From positions 47,156 to 111,155 of the forward strand of contig JAFPWH010000068.1 of the NCBI GenBank assembly GCA_017395065.1: a DNA stretch of 64,000 nt. Reading direction: 5' to 3'. The DNA is from Clostridia bacterium (GTDB taxonomy: Bacteria; Bacillota; Clostridia; Christensenellales; Aristaeellaceae). Under the pieces are notes generated by a model. It had not been told where the DNA came from, did no database searches, and worked only from the letters and a program-made list of their open reading frames with translations. This document shows, in pieces, positions 25,495-33,564 of the stretch; position 1 is the first letter of the stretch; each line of letters opens with the position of its first letter. The position numbers and the translations under genes were made by a program.

Positions 25495-25959
25495 ATGGCA
25501 GGTGTTGTGGGAAGCAATCTGGTCGCGCAGGTGGGCTTTATCGTAAGGGACATCGAGACGGCCAAGCAAAAATGGGCGGCGTTCCTCGGCGTGGACGTGC
25601 CCCCGACGCAGCCGTGCGGCGATTACGCGGTGACGCAGACGGTCTTTGAAGGCAGACCCGCGCCCGAAGCCAATTCGCTGCTGGCGTTTTTCGACGTAGG
25701 CCCCGGCCTTCAGCTGGAGCTGATCCAGCCAAACGAGGCGCCGTCCACGTGGCGGAAGTTTCTGGACGAGCACGGCGAAGGCATGCACCATCTGGCCTTT
25801 CAGGTCAAAGACTCCGCTCAGCAGGTGGCAAACGCCGAAAAAGCGGGGCTTAAGCTCGTGCAGCACGGGCTTTACGGCGACGCAAGCGGCGAATACAACT
25901 ATCTGGACGCGCCGGAACTGAAATGCATCGTCGAGCTGCTGGAGAGCTATAAAAAGTAA
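25495..25959 (+). CDS. VOC superfamily protein (glyoxalase/epimerase-like)
   Basis: 154 residues, one vicinal-oxygen-chelate unit pair. Metal-site candidates: His/Gln in NLVAQVGFIV at the start, Glu in LQLELIQP, His in MHHLAFQV and Glu in KCIVELLE. This pattern is shared by methylmalonyl-CoA epimerase and glyoxalase I relatives; the reaction is not clear. GGGAGG precedes the ATG. The nitroreductase gene follows by 13 bases in the same operon. Confidence 0.8.
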   Translation: MAGVVGSNLVAQVGFIVRDIETAKQKWAAFLGVDVPPTQPCGDYAVTQTVFEGRPAPEANSLLAFFDVGPGLQLELIQPNEAPSTWRKFLDEHGEGMHHLAFQVKDSAQQVANAEKAGLKLVQHGLYGDASGEYNYLDAPELKCIVELLESYKK

Positions 25960-25972
25960 GCGGGAGGTTTTT

Positions 25973-26500
25973 ATGGAATTCAGAGAACTGATCAAGGCGC
26001 GCCGCAGCGTCAGGAATTACGCGTCGGCGGTTATGCACGACGACCTCAAAGCCATCCTCATTTCGGCGCAGCAGGCGCCGTCCTGGAAAAACCAGCAGAC
26101 CGCGCGCTGCTACGCGGTGGAAACGCCCGAAAAGCTGGAGGCGCTTCGCGCTTCGGCGCTGCCCTCCTTCAATCAGAACAGCTCCGCGCGCGCCGCGCTG
26201 ATCGTGACGACCTACGTAAAGGACGTCGTGGGCTTCGACGCGGGAAAGCCGGTCAACGAGGTCGGCAACGGCTGGGGCGCCTACGATCTGGGCCTGCACG
26301 ACGCGTATATCGTGCTCGCCGCCCGCGATCTGGGCTACGACACGCTGATCATGGGCATCCGCGACGCGGACGTGCTCCGAAAAGAGCTGAACATCCCCGA
26401 AAACGAAGCCGTCATGAGCGTGATCGCCGTGGGCAAGCGCGCCGCCGAAGCGCCCGCAAGGCCCAGGAAGGCGCTGGACGAAGTGGCGAAATTCATCTGA
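25973..26500 (+). CDS. Nitroreductase family protein
   Basis: 175 residues, at the short end of the FMN-dependent nitroreductase family. The FMN contact motif at the N-terminus is IKARRSVRNYAS; later GLHDAYIVLAARDLGY and the C-terminal AVGKRAAEAPARPRK are typical. It reduces nitro groups, quinones or enones with NAD(P)H; the true substrate is unknown. It follows the VOC gene with its own RBS (GGGAGG) and ends just before a strong terminator. Confidence 0.88.
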   Translation: MEFRELIKARRSVRNYASAVMHDDLKAILISAQQAPSWKNQQTARCYAVETPEKLEALRASALPSFNQNSSARAALIVTTYVKDVVGFDAGKPVNEVGNGWGAYDLGLHDAYIVLAARDLGYDTLIMGIRDADVLRKELNIPENEAVMSVIAVGKRAAEAPARPRKALDEVAKFI

Positions 26501-26517
26501 AAGAGATCAAATCGCGG

Positions 26518-26552
26518 GCATTCCGGGCAGGGACCCGGAATGCTTCGTTTCT
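26518..26552 (+). terminator. Terminator after nitroreductase gene
   Basis: GCATTCCGGG pairs with CCCGGAATGC (10 bp, 6-base loop), followed by TTCGTTTCT. Confidence 0.8.
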
Positions 26553-26692
26553 TTGGGCGTTGCGCAGCGGGCGGACGGCATAATGTCGTCATAGAACGAT
26601 TTAAGCAAAAATTAACAGTAAATTTGTCTCGTTTCCGGTCTGAAAATTGTCTTATACAGTATAAATAAGTTCAGGGAAGGACGGGATCAAAG

Positions 26693-28210
26693 ATGAAAAG
26701 AACGGCTGCTTCGGTGCTTGCGGTCTTGCTTTGTTTCGTATGCGCGTTGACCGCCTCCTGCGTTTTCTCCTCCGCGATGGGGGAAGCGGGCACAGACACA
26801 AATATACACGCCGGGGATTATGTTTACGATCTCCTCGAAGACGGAACGGCGAGGATCACCGCTTATCGCGGCGAAGAAAGCGAAATCGTGCTGCCGGACA
26901 CGCTGGATGGGCATCGGGTCACAAGCATCGGCCGCGTTGCATTTTCTTTCAACGACAGCATCGAAAGAATAACCCTGACGACAGGTTTGACTGAGATCGA
27001 GGAGAACCCGTTTTATTCCTGCGGCAAGCTGACCGAAATCGTCGTACCCGAGGGAAATGAATGCTTCTATACGCTGGACGGCGTGCTGTTTGAATCGTCG
27101 GCTTCGAGGCTCGTATGCTATCCGGCAGTGCTTACCGACGCAGAATACACCGTACCGCAGGGAACGCGCATGATTGGTGCGTGGGCTTTCGGCAACGACA
27201 GCATAGAACGCTTAACGCTGCCGGACAGTGTGACACAGCTGGGCGAATATGCGTTTGCGTTTTGTCCGAACCTGAGCGAAATCGCGCTTCCCGAAAGCAT
27301 AACCGACTTAAGTGACGGTGCGTTCATGAGCACCGGATTGCAGAGCATAGCGCTTCCGCGGGGGCTCGTCAGCCTTGGAAAAAGCAGTTTTGCCTATTGT
27401 ACGGCGCTCAGCGATATCGTTTTGCCTCAGGGGCTTCAGTATATCGGTTCGGCAGCCTTTGATGATTGCGTCAGTCTTGAAAGCATAACGATACCCGACA
27501 GCGTGATCGGGATGGGAGATAATCCTTTCACAGGATGCACGCGCCTGAAAGAGATACTGGTCTCGGAAGACCAGCCCTGTGTCTGCGTGCGGGACGGCGT
27601 GCTTTTCCGAAAGGAGAACGACAGCCTGATCTGCTATCCCACAGCGCTTGACGCGAAAGAATACGCCGTGCCGGAAGGCGTCCGTTCGATCGGCAGTTTC
27701 GCGTTTTTCGGAAGCAGCCTGAAAAGCGTGACGCTGAGGGAGGGCGTGAAGAGCATAGGTTATGGGGCGTTTATGCGATGCGAAAGCCTTGAAGCAATCG
27801 ATTTGCCCGACAGCCTGACGCTCATAGAAGGTCACGCTTTCGTGAACTGTTTTGCACTGCAAAAGATCGTCATCCCCGATTCCGTTGCCGATATCGCTGC
27901 AGAAGCCTTCATTACCTGCCCGAAGCTCAGGGAAGTCGTTTTCCCCGCAAGCCTGAAAAGTATTGGACAGCAAGCCTTTTACAACTGCGGGCTCGAGAAC
28001 GTTACCCTGCCAGAAGGGATCGAGCGCATAGGAGAAGCCGCGTTCGCACGCAATAAGGGTCTTACAAGCATCAATCTGCCCGCGTCGCTCACCGAAATCG
28101 GCAGATCGTCGTTCACGAATTGCGATCTTCTCGTCGCCGCGGTGCAGCGCGATACCTATGCCGAAACGTATTGCGCCGAATATGGAATAGCGTATACCTG
28201 TTCCGACTGA
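26693..28210 (+). CDS. Secreted BspA-type leucine-rich-repeat protein
   Basis: 505 residues. Signal peptide MKRTAASVLAVLLCFVCALT, then at least 15 LRR_5 (Treponema/BspA type) repeats with cores such as LPDSVTQLGEYAFAFC and IDLPDSLTLIEGHAFVNC. Such proteins lie on the cell surface and bind host or microbial polymers. The leader ends LTASCVF, a poor lipobox, so lipid anchoring is uncertain; no LPxTG or SLH anchor is seen. It is a single gene between terminator 26518 and the importer promoter. Codon use looks more AT-rich than in its neighbours. A second LRR protein of this type lies at 59696. Confidence 0.88.
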   Translation: MKRTAASVLAVLLCFVCALTASCVFSSAMGEAGTDTNIHAGDYVYDLLEDGTARITAYRGEESEIVLPDTLDGHRVTSIGRVAFSFNDSIERITLTTGLTEIEENPFYSCGKLTEIVVPEGNECFYTLDGVLFESSASRLVCYPAVLTDAEYTVPQGTRMIGAWAFGNDSIERLTLPDSVTQLGEYAFAFCPNLSEIALPESITDLSDGAFMSTGLQSIALPRGLVSLGKSSFAYCTALSDIVLPQGLQYIGSAAFDDCVSLESITIPDSVIGMGDNPFTGCTRLKEILVSEDQPCVCVRDGVLFRKENDSLICYPTALDAKEYAVPEGVRSIGSFAFFGSSLKSVTLREGVKSIGYGAFMRCESLEAIDLPDSLTLIEGHAFVNCFALQKIVIPDSVADIAAEAFITCPKLREVVFPASLKSIGQQAFYNCGLENVTLPEGIERIGEAAFARNKGLTSINLPASLTEIGRSSFTNCDLLVAAVQRDTYAETYCAEYGIAYTCSD

Positions 28211-28405
28211 TTACGGGGATTCCGTGTCCGGATTCTGTTTACCTTTTCGTAGAGCGACAGTTCCGTTTTTTTGCTTTTGCGCGAAAAATGCTGCGCGGGT
28301 TGTTTCGGGAACAAATATTGCGCAGCTTAATTCTCTTTATGAAAGTATATTTAGCTTAAGAGCAAATATCGCGCACAACAAAGCAACTGTTGAGCACTTT
28401 CGTGC

Positions 28406-28434
28406 TTTACAGTGATTGGGCGCGGTGTTATACT
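28406..28434 (+). promoter_or_regulatory. Promoter of third ABC importer operon
   Basis: TTTACA, 17 bases, TATACT, 73 bases before the binding-protein gene. The rest of the 296-base gap after the LRR gene holds no gene that I can support; a short inverted repeat GAGCACTTTCGTGCT (GAGCAC/GTGCT) overlaps the -35 box and could be an operator. Confidence 0.8.
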
Positions 28435-28506
28435 TGGATTCAGTCGGGGAAAGGCGGATGTGTTCGCCGCCGCCCCAAATGCACGCACTTCATAAGGAGG
28501 ATCATC

Positions 28507-29748
28507 ATGAAAAAGCTCGTTGCATTGTTTGTGGCAGTGATTCTTGCACTGTCCCTCTGCTCCGCTTTCGCAGAAGGTGAGAAGACCACGCTGACCATGT
28601 GGTGCATCGCCACCGAGAGCGACGCCAACCGTCCCGCCTACGAGGCCGCGATCGCCGCGTTCGAAGCCGCCCATCCCGACATCAAGATCGAGTGGGAAGC
28701 TTTTGAAAACCAGTCCTACAAGACCAAGATCAAGACCGCCATGGCCGATCCCAGCACCCTGCCCGACATTTTCTTCACCTGGGCCGGCGCCTTCCTGGGC
28801 GACTTCGTGGATCAGGGCAACGTTTACTGCCTGGACGAGGCCTACAAAGAGTTCGCCGCAGATCTGCCCGAGGTCATGATGGGCAACGCCTCCTACGGCG
28901 GAAGCCACTACGGCGTGCCGCTGACGATGAACATCGTCGTTATGTTCGCCAACATGGATCTGCTCGCGCAGGCCGGTTACGACGACGTTCCCACGACCTA
29001 CGACGAATTGATCGACTGCTGCGACGCGCTGGTCGAGGCGGACATCACGCCCTTCGGCTGCGCAGGCAGCGAGACCTGGTGCGTGACCGAGTACCTTGAG
29101 CCCATCATCCTCAAGACCATCGGCTACGAAGAGCTGGGCGAGATTTTCGCCGGCAGCGCCACTTGGAACGACGAAGCCATCGCCACCGCGGTGGACACCT
29201 TCCAGGAAATGATCACCAAGGGCTACTTCGATCCCAACGGCATCTCCCTGGGCAACGACCAGGTCAAGGCCAACTTCATCGCCGGTCAGTACGCGTTCTA
29301 TCAGAACGGCTCCTGGAACTGCGGCGAAGTGAACGACGCCGAGGGCAACTTCAAGGTCTGCCTTTTCCCCGTCATGGACGCCGAGAAGGCCACCTACAGC
29401 CAGGTCATCGGCGGACCCAGCGACACGCTGGCCGTCGCCGCCTCCTCCCAGAACCCCGAGCTCGCTGCGCAGGCCGCCTTTGAGCTTGGCAAGGAAATCT
29501 GCCACTACGGCTATCTGGCCGGTTCCGGTCTGCCCGCCTGGACGCCCGACTACGACACCTCCGAAGTCAAGGCGCTGGTAGCCGACGTAGCGGCCATGGT
29601 CGCCGCCGCCGACGGCATGGTGCTCTTCGGCGACACCGCGATGAGCGCCGATCCCGCCAACACCTATCTGAACTTCGTTTCCAAGGTATACGGCTGCGAA
29701 ATCGACGGTGCGGGCTTCATCACGAGCCTTGCCAGCGCACTTCAGTAA
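28507..29748 (+). CDS. Extracellular solute-binding protein (family 1)
   Basis: 413 residues. ATG at 28507 lies 6 bases after AAGGAGG; longer frames have no ribosome site. Signal peptide MKKLVALFVAVILALSL with likely cleavage after SAFA; LSLCSA is not a standard lipobox. The mature part has the usual sugar-binding layout (TLTMWCIATESDANRP, then FFTWAGAFLGDFV, and PLTMNIVVMFANMDLL). It feeds the two permeases downstream. A strong hairpin separates it from them, which would raise its level over the permeases. Ligand unknown. Confidence 0.9.
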   Translation: MKKLVALFVAVILALSLCSAFAEGEKTTLTMWCIATESDANRPAYEAAIAAFEAAHPDIKIEWEAFENQSYKTKIKTAMADPSTLPDIFFTWAGAFLGDFVDQGNVYCLDEAYKEFAADLPEVMMGNASYGGSHYGVPLTMNIVVMFANMDLLAQAGYDDVPTTYDELIDCCDALVEADITPFGCAGSETWCVTEYLEPIILKTIGYEELGEIFAGSATWNDEAIATAVDTFQEMITKGYFDPNGISLGNDQVKANFIAGQYAFYQNGSWNCGEVNDAEGNFKVCLFPVMDAEKATYSQVIGGPSDTLAVAASSQNPELAAQAAFELGKEICHYGYLAGSGLPAWTPDYDTSEVKALVADVAAMVAAADGMVLFGDTAMSADPANTYLNFVSKVYGCEIDGAGFITSLASALQ

Positions 29749-29775
29749 CATACAGTCCCTCACGGGCAATTGAAG

Positions 29776-29824
29776 CGGGGGAGACGGTCCTAAGTCTCAA
29801 ATGCGGGATCGTCTCCCCCGTTTT
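29776..29824 (+). terminator. Attenuator hairpin between binding protein and permeases
   Basis: A 15-bp stem (CGGGGGAGAC pairs with GTCTCCCCCG, extended by five more pairs including one G-U) with a 15-base loop, then TTTT. The permease RBS follows, so read-through must occur. Confidence 0.85.
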
Positions 29825-29838
29825 CGGAAGGATAGAAG

Positions 29839-30816
29839 ATGAAAAGGACGCTGTCTTACAAGCTGAACATAGGGCTGTTTCTGCTGCCGGCGCTGATACT
29901 GTTTCTGGTGATACTGATCGCGCCCATCGCGATGTCCGCCTATTACAGCTTTTACGACTTTAACTCGATCGCCGCCAGGGACATGGACTACATAGGGCTT
30001 AGCAACTACAAGACGCTGTTCAGCCGCTTTCTGGTCAACGCCGAGAACGGCATGCAGTACGAAAACGACAAGTTCATGGGCGACGCACTGACGAACTCGC
30101 TGCTGCTTGCGGCGCTTTCGGTGTTTATACAGCTGCCCCTGGCGCTGTTGATCGCGCTGAAGCTCAGCAAGGGCATTCCCGGCGAGCGCGTGTATCTGTC
30201 CGTATTCTTTATGCCGGTTCTGATCTCCACCGTCATCATCGGCCGCCTGTGGATGAACATCTACGACCCCGGCGAAGCGGGCATACTGAACGCCGGCCTT
30301 CGCGCGATCGGTCTGGACAAAAGGCTGTTTCCGTGGATCACGGCGCGTCTTACCTCCTCCAAGCTCGAATTCACCGGCCAGTGGACGGGCTTTAAGGAGA
30401 CGGCGCTGCTTGCCGCCTTCATCCCGATCCTTTGGCAGTACGTGGGCTATCACATGCTGCTGATGTACGCGGGCATTCTGGGCGTGCCCTCCGAGCTTTT
30501 GGAGGCAGCGGAGCTGGACGGCTGCAGCGAGCGTCAGGTGAACCGCTACATCATCGTCCCCTACATCAAGCCAATCCTCAAGGTGTGCGTGATCTTCGCG
30601 GTCACGGGCTCGCTCAAATCCTTCGACCTGATCTATACCTTGATGAAGGACACCACGAAGGCGGAATTGCCCAGCACCCTTATGTACAAGCTGCTGTTTT
30701 TGCACAACCGCTACGGGCTGGGCAGCGCAATCGCCGTGATACTGATCGCGCTGTGCTTCCTGTTCGCGCTTCTGATCAGCATGGCCTTCCGGACGAGAGG
30801 TGAAAAAGTGGCATGA
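29839..30816 (+). CDS. Carbohydrate ABC transporter permease (MalF-like)
   Basis: 325 residues, six predicted helices; first helix LNIGLFLLPALILFLVILIA. EAA loop LEAAELDGCSERQVNRY. Partner of the permease starting 4 bases before its end (ATGA overlap). RBS GGAAGG is 10 bases upstream. No ATPase in the operon. Confidence 0.9.
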   Translation: MKRTLSYKLNIGLFLLPALILFLVILIAPIAMSAYYSFYDFNSIAARDMDYIGLSNYKTLFSRFLVNAENGMQYENDKFMGDALTNSLLLAALSVFIQLPLALLIALKLSKGIPGERVYLSVFFMPVLISTVIIGRLWMNIYDPGEAGILNAGLRAIGLDKRLFPWITARLTSSKLEFTGQWTGFKETALLAAFIPILWQYVGYHMLLMYAGILGVPSELLEAAELDGCSERQVNRYIIVPYIKPILKVCVIFAVTGSLKSFDLIYTLMKDTTKAELPSTLMYKLLFLHNRYGLGSAIAVILIALCFLFALLISMAFRTRGEKVA

Positions 30817-31697
30817 GAAGAAAAAGGAAACTGCGTTTCTCGTCCGTGATCACGCACCTTCTGCTTTTGGTTCTGGTGTTCATCAACATCTTTCCGCTGT
30901 ACTGGATGGTCACGTTTTCGCTCAAGACCAACGACGAAATACTGGGCTATTCCTATGAGGACCCCGTAACCGGGGAGAGGACGCAGATCGCCCCGAACCA
31001 CGTTGGGCTGCCCCGCCACTGGGAGTGGGACAACTACGTCGCCGCGATGAAGACCGGCAACATGGGCCAGTACTTCATAAACAGTCTGGTCATCACGGTG
31101 CTGGCGATCGCGATCACGCTGATCGCGGGCTTCATGGCCACGTACGCGCTGACGCGCCTGGTCTGGAAGGGGCGGAAGGCGATGAACAAGTTTTTCATGC
31201 TGGGCCTTACGATCCCCATCCACGCCGCCATCGTGCCCGTGTACGTGATGCTGTCGAAGCTGGGCTTTCTGAACACCTACGCCGCGCTGATCTTCCCCTA
31301 CGCCGCCTTCGCACTGGCCATGGGCATACTGATCTCCACCGGCTTTATGGGCGACATCCCCTACGAGCTGGACGAAGCGGCGTTTCTGGACGGCTGCGGC
31401 GTCTGGGGCATATTCGTGCGCATCATCGCGCCCCTCATGATGCCGGCCATCGCCACCGTGGGCATCTACACGTTTTTGCAGTGCTGGAACGAGCTTCTGT
31501 TTGCGACGGTCTTCGTATCCAGCGGCAAATACCGCACGCTGCCCGTGGGCGTACAGCAGCTCTTCGGCCAGTACACCACGCGCTGGGGCCCCATCGGCGC
31601 AGCGCTGACCATCGCCACGCTGCCCACGCTCGTCGCCTACGCGTTTTTGAGCCGCCGCATACAGGACAGCTTTATCGCAGGCGCGGTGAAAGGGTAA
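30813..31697 (+). CDS. Carbohydrate ABC transporter permease (MalG-like)
   Basis: 294 residues, six predicted helices; first helix FSSVITHLLLLVLVFINIFP. EAA loop LDEAAFLDGCGVWGIF; the C-terminus FIAGAVKG is typical for the last permease of such sets. It overlaps the previous gene by ATGA. The operon ends with hairpins downstream. Confidence 0.9.
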   Translation: MRRKRKLRFSSVITHLLLLVLVFINIFPLYWMVTFSLKTNDEILGYSYEDPVTGERTQIAPNHVGLPRHWEWDNYVAAMKTGNMGQYFINSLVITVLAIAITLIAGFMATYALTRLVWKGRKAMNKFFMLGLTIPIHAAIVPVYVMLSKLGFLNTYAALIFPYAAFALAMGILISTGFMGDIPYELDEAAFLDGCGVWGIFVRIIAPLMMPAIATVGIYTFLQCWNELLFATVFVSSGKYRTLPVGVQQLFGQYTTRWGPIGAALTIATLPTLVAYAFLSRRIQDSFIAGAVKG

Positions 31698-31710
31698 AAA
31701 AGACAGGCAT

Positions 31711-31801
31711 GGGGCTGTCTCACAGTCCCTGCGCAATGAAGTCGGAAGGGCAGCGGTCCCTCCGAGCCACCCCGGGGCTCTTGCGTTTTTGCAACAGCCC
31801 C
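31711..31801 (+). terminator. Terminator region of third importer operon
   Basis: Two nested elements: inner GAGCC/GGCTC (31764-31780) followed by TTGCGTTTTT, and outer GGGGCTGT/ACAGCCCC (31711-31718 and 31794-31801). The inner one is a plausible terminator; the outer pair may come from a small repeat element. Confidence 0.5.
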
Positions 31802-31824
31802 GCTGTATTTTCTGTCCGCGGGCA

Positions 31825-31853
31825 TTGACAGAAACGGCGCCGGGTGACATAAT
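31825..31853 (+). promoter_or_regulatory. Promoter of esterase-like gene 31887
   Basis: TTGACA, 17 bases, CATAAT, 33 bases before the ATG. Confidence 0.85.
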
Positions 31854-31886
31854 AAAACAATGCAGAATCATACGGGAGGAAATCGT

Positions 31887-33482
31887 ATGGCAATGACGGA
31901 AAGACCCGCCGTGCGGGAGACGGTCGGCGGAAAATGCTGGGAGCACGATTTTCAGTCGTTCTATCTGAAAGCCTACGTGCCGTCGAACGAGCTGGACGGG
32001 CAGGTGAACAACTACGGCTTTCGCGCGCCGCTGCTTCTGGTATTCGAGGAGACATATCTCAGCATGGACGAGGCGGTTCGCTTTGCGCGGGAGAGCGGCC
32101 TAAGCGACATAGCAGCCGGCGCGGACACGAGCGTGCTGTTTGTCTATCCCAAAGGCAAGGGCGGCTGGGAAAGCGCGGACGAAAACCTCTACGCGTCGGT
32201 GATCGCCGAGATCAAAATGATACAGGTCTACAGGGACGGCATCGTGGAAAACCACGACTTTTTCACCCGCACGTTCAAGGGCTATTTCGTGCGCGGCGCG
32301 ATCTTCCGCGCGGACGTCTACAGCTTCGGCGCTTCGGCGGATTATGTGGCGAAGAACCTTCTTGCGACGATCCAAGGCGAATACCTCTGGGGCCCCGGCG
32401 AGATCACGCCCGCGATGTGCTCGATGGAGCGCCTGAGCGTGCTTCCGGACGTAAAGCGCAGGGACATCGCCATTCTGAGCGTGGGCAACGGCGAAAGCGT
32501 GAACCGCGCCTTCGAAGGCTGTGAAAACCTGCTGATCAAGGAAAAAGCCGACTATAGGGCGGACTTCCGTGCCTTCGTATGGAAGTTCAAGATGTGGTGC
32601 GGCCAAATGCAGCTGGAGCCGGATTTCCGGGCGCTGGGCATCCGGGAGGACGCGGGCAGCATGCTCGTGCACACGTCACCGGACAACACGAGCCCCTTCA
32701 GGGACGAAAAGACGCACAGGGTCGGGTATTTTGCCTACTACAACGAAGACCTCTTCAAGGACGGCCCCGCGCCGCTGGTGATCGGCTTTCACGGCGGCGG
32801 CGATTCGTCGATGTACCTGACCTACGTCGCGGGCTGGTGGGAGATCGCGCACAAATACGGTTTTTTGTTCGTTTCGGTGGAGAACCATCAGTTCGTGACG
32901 GCCACCGAGGCGGCGGAGCTCATCGGGGAAATAAAGCGCCGCTACGACGTCGACGAGCATCGCGTCTACGCCACCGGCTTTTCGATGGGCAGCGGCAAGA
33001 CCTGGGATCTGTATCAGGAGTACCCGCAGCTTCTTGCCGGCGTCATGCCCGCAAGCGCGCTGTTTCCCGTATACACGACGTTTTTCGGGACGCCCGTGAC
33101 CGAGCGTCTCAACAAGACCGTGCCCGTGCCGGTGTTCTACTCCGGCGGCGAGGAGTCTCCCCTGCCCGAATTGCCCTTCCACAAGGACACGTGCCTGGAG
33201 CGCGTGCAGTACGTTGCCGAAGTCAACCGCCTCAGGAAGGATTTCAGCGCGGTGTCCTTCGAAGACAAGGCCGCTTGGGCGGACCCGCTCTGGGCCCTGC
33301 CCGGCGACCGCGTCGAAAAGGTGTACGACCCCTCGCGCGGCAGCACGCTCACGATCAACTATTACGAAAGCGTCGACGGCGTGTGCCGCACGGCCTTCGC
33401 GGGCGTGAGCGGCCAAAAGCACGAGTGCCGCGAGCACAGCTGCGAAAACGCGTGGAAGTTCATAAGCCAATTCAGACGATGA
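31887..33482 (+). CDS. Esterase-like alpha/beta hydrolase with N-terminal extension
   Basis: 531 residues. ATG at 31887 lies 6 bases after GGGAGGA; an earlier ATG at 31860 sits in the promoter region. The C-terminal half is a PHB-depolymerase/feruloyl-esterase-like hydrolase: PLVIGFHGGGDSS (oxyanion region), nucleophile elbow TGFSMGSGKTW near residue 367, and a final His in KHECREHSCENAW. The first about 260 residues are a separate module of unknown family, probably substrate-binding. No signal peptide, so it is intracellular, which is unusual for depolymerases. It stands alone between its promoter and the protease gene. Confidence 0.75.
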   Translation: MAMTERPAVRETVGGKCWEHDFQSFYLKAYVPSNELDGQVNNYGFRAPLLLVFEETYLSMDEAVRFARESGLSDIAAGADTSVLFVYPKGKGGWESADENLYASVIAEIKMIQVYRDGIVENHDFFTRTFKGYFVRGAIFRADVYSFGASADYVAKNLLATIQGEYLWGPGEITPAMCSMERLSVLPDVKRRDIAILSVGNGESVNRAFEGCENLLIKEKADYRADFRAFVWKFKMWCGQMQLEPDFRALGIREDAGSMLVHTSPDNTSPFRDEKTHRVGYFAYYNEDLFKDGPAPLVIGFHGGGDSSMYLTYVAGWWEIAHKYGFLFVSVENHQFVTATEAAELIGEIKRRYDVDEHRVYATGFSMGSGKTWDLYQEYPQLLAGVMPASALFPVYTTFFGTPVTERLNKTVPVPVFYSGGEESPLPELPFHKDTCLERVQYVAEVNRLRKDFSAVSFEDKAAWADPLWALPGDRVEKVYDPSRGSTLTINYYESVDGVCRTAFAGVSGQKHECREHSCENAWKFISQFRR

Positions 33483-33564
33483 GAAGCCGGAAACAGCGGC
33501 GGCGGGATCACGCTTCCGCTGCGTCCCATCAAGAAATGAATTCCATTGAAAAGGACTGTTTTTC

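Noticed and set aside
31711..31801. Insertion-sequence remnant because of the GGGGCTGT ... ACAGCCCC ends
   Set aside because: Only 91 bases, no transposase trace or target duplication; a terminator explains part of it.
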